A program made the translations under genes and the position numbers. From the NCBI GenBank assembly GCA_017881765.1, contig JADGQN010000055.1, forward strand, positions 1-16,799: DNA of 16,799 bases, written 5' to 3'. The stretch is from Syntrophobacterales bacterium. GTDB taxonomy: Bacteria > Desulfobacterota > Syntrophorhabdia > Syntrophorhabdales > WCHB1-27. How positions within the stretch are numbered: the stretch's first letter is position 1; each line of letters opens with the position of its first letter. The notes under the pieces are model-generated. The model made no database searches and had not been told where the DNA came from. It saw nothing but the letters and a program-made list of their open reading frames with translations. Shown here one piece after another: positions 12,798 to 16,799 of this stretch.

Positions 12798-14107
12798 TAC
12801 TCCTGAGAGGCTCCGGGCTGCTTAAGAAGCCATGCCAGCAGCAAGCCCGTGCAGCTGACAATGGCGCAGAGCAGGAAAGCAGCCTGGTATTTGCCGGCAA
12901 AATCGAAAATATATCCCGTCACGAAAGGCCCCGCTCCTCCGCCGAAGGTGAAGCCGCAAGCAGCGATGCCCAGGAGAAGCCCATGGGAGCGAAGCCCGAA
13001 GAGGTCCGCCACCAAGGGAGATTCGCACGTCACACACGCCCCGAAGGCAAAACCGAAAAGTATGGCAAAGAGATAGAGTATGCTCAGAGTGCCGGCCGAT
13101 GCCACGAGGAATAGTGCGAGACCCAGTATGGCGAAGCCGATGACAAAGCCTCTCCGACTCCCGATCCGGTCAAGGGCTTTTCCGAACAGAACCCTGCCCG
13201 CGATGCAGACGGCGCCGATGGTCGCCATGATGTTCGCGGCCGTCGCTTGCGTAAAACCGAGGTCCGTCACGTGGGACGCGATATGGACCATGATGGCAAA
13301 AATACAAAAGCCGAGACAAAAAACCATGGCAAAGACCTTCCAGAACCTCCCCGACCGGATGGCGTCGTGGAGAGCAACCCCTTCCTGATGCATGGACCGG
13401 CTCGCCTCATCTCCATCTTTTTCGCCTCCGCCTCTTCTTAAATGTCCTGGGGCAGACTTCAAAAGCTGTGCGCCAACAACCATAACTACGAGGACAACGA
13501 CGCCAAGAGCGGCGTAAGACGTGCGCCATCCGTAATGGGAGATAAGGATCCCCGCCAGCGGAGGACCCACAAGGGCTCCCACCCCTGTCCCGGAAACAAC
13601 AAGGCCCGTCATCAGGCCCCTTCTCTTGACGAACCATCGGGCCGTCAAAGTCAGAAGCGGCGCAAAAGAACCGCCCATCCCGATACCCAGAATGACCGAA
13701 TAAAAAAGGTAGAGCTGCCACAGGGAGGTCAGTTGCGACATCAGGAGATAGCCCGCTGCCAGAAACAAGCCGCAGAGTGTCATGACAACACGCGGGCCGA
13801 ACCGGTCGGTCAAACCTCCCATGACGATTGCAAGAAGTCCCTGGATGACGGAAGAGAGCGAGAAGGCTCCTGCCGTTACTGCCCTCGTCCAGCCAAACTC
13901 ATGGAGAACCGGCTTAAAAAAAATACCGAACGTATAGAATGCCGTCCACATCACGCACATCAATACAAAACCACTCGACACGATCACGTAGCCATAACGG
14001 TCCTCCGCGCCGGAGGGGCCGCGTGATGTATCAAGATGCGGGCGCGCGTCAGCACTCATGCCGGATGTAGGCCTTATCATGTCTGTAACGTTAGCACAGA
14101 TTCTCAT
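12797..14107 (-). CDS. MFS transporter, OFA/monocarboxylate-type
   Basis: 436-residue inner-membrane carrier with about 12 transmembrane segments from residue 38 on, and a central cytoplasmic loop rich in Gly, Arg, Asp and Glu (about 218-245). The first segment carries FYTFGIFFKPVLHEFGWTR, typical of the oxalate/formate and monocarboxylate (MCT-like) MFS branch, and motif A GGLTDRFGPR is at 97-106. Likely exchanges or symports organic anions; the substrate is unknown. The start is uncertain: ATGs at 14107, 14080 and 14059 all lack a clear ribosome binding site, and membrane topology tolerates any of them. It is transcribed divergently from the amidohydrolase gene, across a 196-bp gap, and its last base overlaps a palindromic element. 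Confidence 0.87.
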   Translation of the reverse strand: MRICANVTDMIRPTSGMSADARPHLDTSRGPSGAEDRYGYVIVSSGFVLMCVMWTAFYTFGIFFKPVLHEFGWTRAVTAGAFSLSSVIQGLLAIVMGGLTDRFGPRVVMTLCGLFLAAGYLLMSQLTSLWQLYLFYSVILGIGMGGSFAPLLTLTARWFVKRRGLMTGLVVSGTGVGALVGPPLAGILISHYGWRTSYAALGVVVLVVMVVGAQLLKSAPGHLRRGGGEKDGDEASRSMHQEGVALHDAIRSGRFWKVFAMVFCLGFCIFAIMVHIASHVTDLGFTQATAANIMATIGAVCIAGRVLFGKALDRIGSRRGFVIGFAILGLALFLVASAGTLSILYLFAILFGFAFGACVTCESPLVADLFGLRSHGLLLGIAACGFTFGGGAGPFVTGYIFDFAGKYQAAFLLCAIVSCTGLLLAWLLKQPGASQE

Positions 14108-14303
14108 CGAAGCACAGGCAATTCTCGGCAGCCCCGGCGACCCACCGCACCCTTTGAGGCCTGGTCTTTAAGGTGGATTTGCGCTACCCTTCCCGTGTAA
14201 ACTAAGGAGGCAAAGAAAAAGAGGAAGAGCAAAGGACCAGGACGAATCGCGCTGCGTAAAAAACGCTATATATTAAAGAGGAAAACAGACAAGGAGGAAA
14301 CAG

Positions 14304-15314
14304 ATGAAGAAGCTATACCCTTTGATGATCGACGGATTTTCGCACATTGCGCCTCCAAAATACCGGGAGCTGCTTCGTAAGGCGGCCCCTAAAGAGTGCG
14401 CTTACATGGTCGACACCTTTCCGCCCCTCTATGACATGGATGCGAGGTTCCGGATAATGGACAAATACGAAGGCCTGGTGCAGGTGATTACGCCGTCCTG
14501 GCCGTCGGTCGAGCTTGCAGCGCCGACAAAATCGGTCGACCTGGCACGCGCGCTGAATGATGAAATGGCCGAACTGGTTACCAAATACCCTGCCAGGTTC
14601 CCCGCGGCCATCGCCTGTCTGCCCATGAACGACATGGACGCCGCACTGAAGGAGACGGACAGGGCCATAAACGACCTCAGGATGAGGGGTGTCCTTATCT
14701 ATACCCCTGTTGCCGACAAGCCTCTCGACTCGCCTGAGTTCCTACCGCTTTACGAGAAAATGTCTCAATATAATCTACCGTTGCTGATGCACCCGATGAG
14801 AAATCCGGACTACGCCGACTACAGAACCGAAACCGAATCAAAGTACAGAATCTACAACACGTTCGGCTGGGTCTATGAGACCACCGCGGCCATGACCCGT
14901 TTGATATTCAGCGGCGTACTGGAGAAATATCCCAACGTAAAATTTGTCACGCATCATTGCGGCGGCATGGTTCCCTACCTCGCGGAAAGGATACGACAGT
15001 TTCAGGATCTCGGGGAGATGCGCTGGGGACAGAAATATTTCCAGGGACTGACCAAGGCCCCCATCGACTACTACAAGATGTTTTACGCTGACACAGCGCT
15101 GTACGGAAATACTCCCGCTCTCATGTGCGGCCACGCGTTCTTCGGTGCGGACCATCTGCTCTTCGGGATTGATATGCCGCTCGGTGACCTGGAATTCGGT
15201 AACAGGAATTACCGGCAGACAATCAACGCGATAGAAGAAATGGCCATCAGCGACGAGGACAGAACGAAGATCTATGAAGGGAACGCGAGAAAGCTTTTCC
15301 GCTTGCCGATCTAG
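14304..15314 (+). CDS. ACMSD-type amidohydrolase family protein
   Basis: 336-residue TIM-barrel amidohydrolase resembling aminocarboxymuconate-semialdehyde decarboxylase and related nonoxidative decarboxylases or hydratases of aromatic-acid catabolism. Expected zinc-site residues: His163 (LLMHPMRN), His217/His218 (FVTHHCGG, catalytic His region) and Asp290 (FGIDMPLG) are present. The N-terminal HxH motif, normally D-x-H-x-H, reads D10-G-F12-S-H14, so the first metal-ligand His is Phe. ATG 14304 is preceded by a perfect AAGGAGG. The length is typical. Followed by a terminator, so it is likely transcribed alone. The missing His could mean altered metal binding or a different reaction; the substrate is unknown. 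Confidence 0.85.
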   Translation: MKKLYPLMIDGFSHIAPPKYRELLRKAAPKECAYMVDTFPPLYDMDARFRIMDKYEGLVQVITPSWPSVELAAPTKSVDLARALNDEMAELVTKYPARFPAAIACLPMNDMDAALKETDRAINDLRMRGVLIYTPVADKPLDSPEFLPLYEKMSQYNLPLLMHPMRNPDYADYRTETESKYRIYNTFGWVYETTAAMTRLIFSGVLEKYPNVKFVTHHCGGMVPYLAERIRQFQDLGEMRWGQKYFQGLTKAPIDYYKMFYADTALYGNTPALMCGHAFFGADHLLFGIDMPLGDLEFGNRNYRQTINAIEEMAISDEDRTKIYEGNARKLFRLPI

Positions 15315-15318
15315 GATT

Positions 15319-15356
15319 GGCAAGGCCTGACCCCGGCTGCCTTGCTCTCTTTTTTC
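15319..15356 (+). terminator. Rho-independent terminator after the amidohydrolase gene
   Basis: GCAAGG (15320-15325) pairs with CCTTGC (15340-15345), with an additional G-T closing pair. The loop is GC-rich, and T-rich sequence (TCTCTTTTTTC) follows at once. It begins 5 bp after the stop codon. Confidence 0.7.
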
Positions 15357-15483
15357 TTGACATTCGCAAGGCTGTTTCACATCATATGGGATCGTTTGGC
15401 GCGCATGATGCGGGGCGTCGGCAAATGTGCAATCTGATGGCTGCGCACAGGTATATATCAAACCTGGCTAGAGGGGGTTGTCA

Positions 15484-16494
15484 ATGGATCGTGTGATGCG
15501 TTCGATGGATCGGGCTCCAGTTAAATTGAGAAATGTAATGCTCCTCGCGGGAGCTTTTCTGTTGGTAATCTGCGGCCTTTCAATGGCGCAGGAATATCCG
15601 GCGAGATCTGTTAACGTGACCGTGGTCTACGCGGCCGGCGGCACCATGGATACCACTGCCCGCACGCTTGCGGGCCCGGCTGAGAAGCTCCTCGGCCAGC
15701 AGCTTGCGATCTCAAATGTCGGCGGCGCAGGCGGGGCCGTAGGCCTCGGCCTCATCGCGAAGCAGAAGCCGGATGGTTATCATCTGGGAGTATGCAGTCA
15801 CGCCGGGTTAGTCTTCGTTCCCCACGTGCAGTCCGTTACATACAAGCTGGACGATTTCGTCCCGGTCATGCATTACGGGTTCTCCCCGAACGCCATAGTA
15901 GTCAGGACCGACTCGCCCTGGCGCACATTGAAAGACCTGGTCGAATACGCGAGACAGAACCCCAGGAAAGTCACGTATGGCACTGGAGGAACAGGTTCTC
16001 CTATGCATCTGGCCATGGAGTTTATCGGCCGACAAGAAGGGATCCAGTGGACGCATGTGCCCTATCAGGGGGCCAATCCGGCAATGATAGCCCTCCTGGG
16101 AGGCCACATCACGGCTGAATCAGGGAGCACCGAATGGATGCCCCACGTGAAGGAAGGAAAGCTTCGTTTACTTGCTGCCCAGGGTGAAAAACGGATGAAG
16201 GCATTTCCCGATGTGCCCACGCTGCGGGAGCTGGGCTATGATTTCACGACCGGCGCATATTTCATGTTTGTTGCACCGAAAGGCACGCCCGATGCCATCG
16301 TGGGAAAGCTGGACAACGCCTTGCATAAGGCTATGGATGACCCGAAGTTCATCGACCTGCTGGGAAAACTGGAGATTGAGGTCGCATACAGGAACGCCGG
16401 GGATTTGAAAAAATATCTGGAAGAAAGCAACGCGAGGCTCGAAAAGCTTTTTTCGGAGAACAAGATACCGCGCTTGCAGGAAAAGAAGCCGTGA
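15484..16494 (+). CDS. Tripartite tricarboxylate transporter substrate-binding protein (Bug/TctC family)
   Basis: 336-residue periplasmic solute receptor. The signal peptide is unusually long at its N-region (about 17 residues with several Arg/Lys) followed by the hydrophobic stretch MLLAGAFLLVICGL and probable cleavage after SMA35, before QEYP. Mature features: an N-terminal strand leading to the AAGGTMDTTAR motif (50-60, the carboxylate-binding loop with Asp typical of Bug proteins), NVGGAGGAVG at 78-87, and a C-terminal half with GTGGTGSPMHLAMEF. It would deliver carboxylates or other small acids to a TctAB carrier, which is not in the window; orphan receptors of this kind are common. I chose ATG 15484, behind GAGGGGG with a 6-base gap; a TTG at 15478 is in frame. 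Confidence 0.92.
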   Translation: MDRVMRSMDRAPVKLRNVMLLAGAFLLVICGLSMAQEYPARSVNVTVVYAAGGTMDTTARTLAGPAEKLLGQQLAISNVGGAGGAVGLGLIAKQKPDGYHLGVCSHAGLVFVPHVQSVTYKLDDFVPVMHYGFSPNAIVVRTDSPWRTLKDLVEYARQNPRKVTYGTGGTGSPMHLAMEFIGRQEGIQWTHVPYQGANPAMIALLGGHITAESGSTEWMPHVKEGKLRLLAAQGEKRMKAFPDVPTLRELGYDFTTGAYFMFVAPKGTPDAIVGKLDNALHKAMDDPKFIDLLGKLEIEVAYRNAGDLKKYLEESNARLEKLFSENKIPRLQEKKP

Positions 16495-16524
16495 ACCGTG
16501 AACCGTGAACCGTGAACCGTTAAC
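16490..16524 (+). repeat. Heptamer tandem array, CGTGAAC x5
   Basis: Four perfect copies of CGTGAAC (16490-16517) and one variant CGTTAAC (16518-16524). The TctC-type gene's stop TGA (16492-16494) is inside the first copy. Read on the minus strand the unit is GTTCACG, related in register to the GGGTCAC units at 2037-2071. Confidence 0.9.
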
Positions 16525-16602
16525 GGAGTGAGATCCTGGTCTGGAAAAGAAGTAGCACAAGCTCCGGACAAACGACACTAATGAGAGCAGAAGGAGAATG
16601 AT

Positions 16603-16799
16603 ATGGCATTTACAGAAGCGGAAAAAAAGCGAAGACACGGGGCCATTCAGAAACTCCTGAAGGAAAAGAACCTTCAGGCACTCGTGCTGATCGGCAACAT
16701 GACCGTGGGCCACAGCTACCACGGGGACTTCAGGTACTACACAAATAACCACATTTTCTTTCAGCGGCAGGTGGCAGTGGTCTTTCCCGGTGCGGGACC
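16603..16799 (+). CDS. Creatinase/Xaa-Pro peptidase (M24) family protein, N-terminal part
   Basis: The first 65 complete codons of a gene that runs off the right edge. ATG 16603 follows AAGGAG with a 6-base gap. The peptide starts with a charged helix (FTEAEKKRRHGAIQKLLKEK), then LQALVLIGN as the first strand and HGDFRYYTNNH, which match the N-terminal creatinase-like domain of M24 metallopeptidases and amidinohydrolases. The metal-binding catalytic domain lies outside the window, so peptidase versus creatinase-like activity cannot be decided. It follows the TctC-type receptor by 108 bp, mostly heptamer repeat and leader, and could share its transcript, perhaps processing the imported compound. 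Confidence 0.75.
   Translation, partial: MAFTEAEKKRRHGAIQKLLKEKNLQALVLIGNMTVGHSYHGDFRYYTNNHIFFQRQVAVVFPGAG

Noticed and set aside
13442..14026. 194-codon plus-strand open frame over the MFS gene
   Set aside because: Highly charged, low-complexity product antisense to a 12-TM transporter with motif A.
14203..14210. TAAGGAGG Shine-Dalgarno-like site upstream of the amidohydrolase gene
   Set aside because: No start codon at usable distance and no frame follows; probably chance in a purine-rich leader.
14255..14280. TATATATT as a -10 box for the amidohydrolase gene
   Set aside because: No plausible -35 hexamer at 16-18 bp upstream; not strong enough to list.

Overview
The window looks like chromosomal DNA of a strictly anaerobic, metabolically versatile bacterium, most plausibly a Desulfobacterota (deltaproteobacterial) syntroph or relative such as the Syntrophorhabdus/Syntrophus group. 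This is inferred from the protein mix: small-molecule uptake systems, acyl-CoA and alcohol dehydrogenases, and many Fe-S and flavin redox proteins, with no respiratory oxidase. No rRNA, tRNA, phage module or CRISPR array was seen, and taxonomy cannot be settled without a search.

Layout. 1-2031 (+): the 3' end of a branched-chain amino acid type ABC transporter, with permease livM (cut by the window edge), ATPase livG and ATPase livF overlapping or abutting. 2032-2198 is a repeat-rich spacer with a heptamer array and a G-rich hairpin. 2199-4293 (+): a short-chain dehydrogenase, a YbeD/DUF493-like small protein and a ferredoxin-nitroreductase fusion. 4463-4835: a 373-bp unit made of a GIY-YIG nuclease-like ORF tightly bracketed by 28-bp hairpin-forming inverted repeats. 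4918-5478 (+): an HD-domain hydrolase, convergent with a minus-strand pair (flavoredoxin-like flavin reductase at 5488-6090 and a flavodoxin-ferredoxin fusion at 6303-7109), separated by a nested palindromic element at 6113-6286. 7110-7697 has no convincing gene but carries repeats and a candidate promoter. 7698-8552 (+): a QueG/reductive-dehalogenase-like Fe-S protein.

From 8670 to 14107 everything is on the minus strand: iron-containing alcohol dehydrogenase, a large acyl-CoA dehydrogenase with an extra C-terminal domain, an NrfJ-like lipoprotein, and an MFS transporter whose stop codon touches a 126-bp palindromic element. From 14304 on (+): an ACMSD-type amidohydrolase lacking one metal-ligand His, a terminator, a Bug/TctC solute-binding protein ending in a heptamer repeat array, and the start of a creatinase/M24-type protein.

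How the genes fit together: uptake (LivGFM, TctC-type receptor, MFS carrier) feeds organic acids or amino acids into oxidation (acyl-CoA dehydrogenase, SDR, Fe-ADH, amidohydrolase), while low-potential electron carriers (ferredoxin-nitroreductase, flavodoxin-ferredoxin, flavoredoxin, QueG-like protein) move the electrons. This is inference from families; no single pathway is complete in the window. The most unusual material is non-coding: several distinct palindromic or tandem elements. The best is the GIY-YIG ORF between two hairpin repeats whose differences include a compensatory base-pair change, which suggests a REP/RAYT-like arrangement built on a GIY-YIG nuclease.
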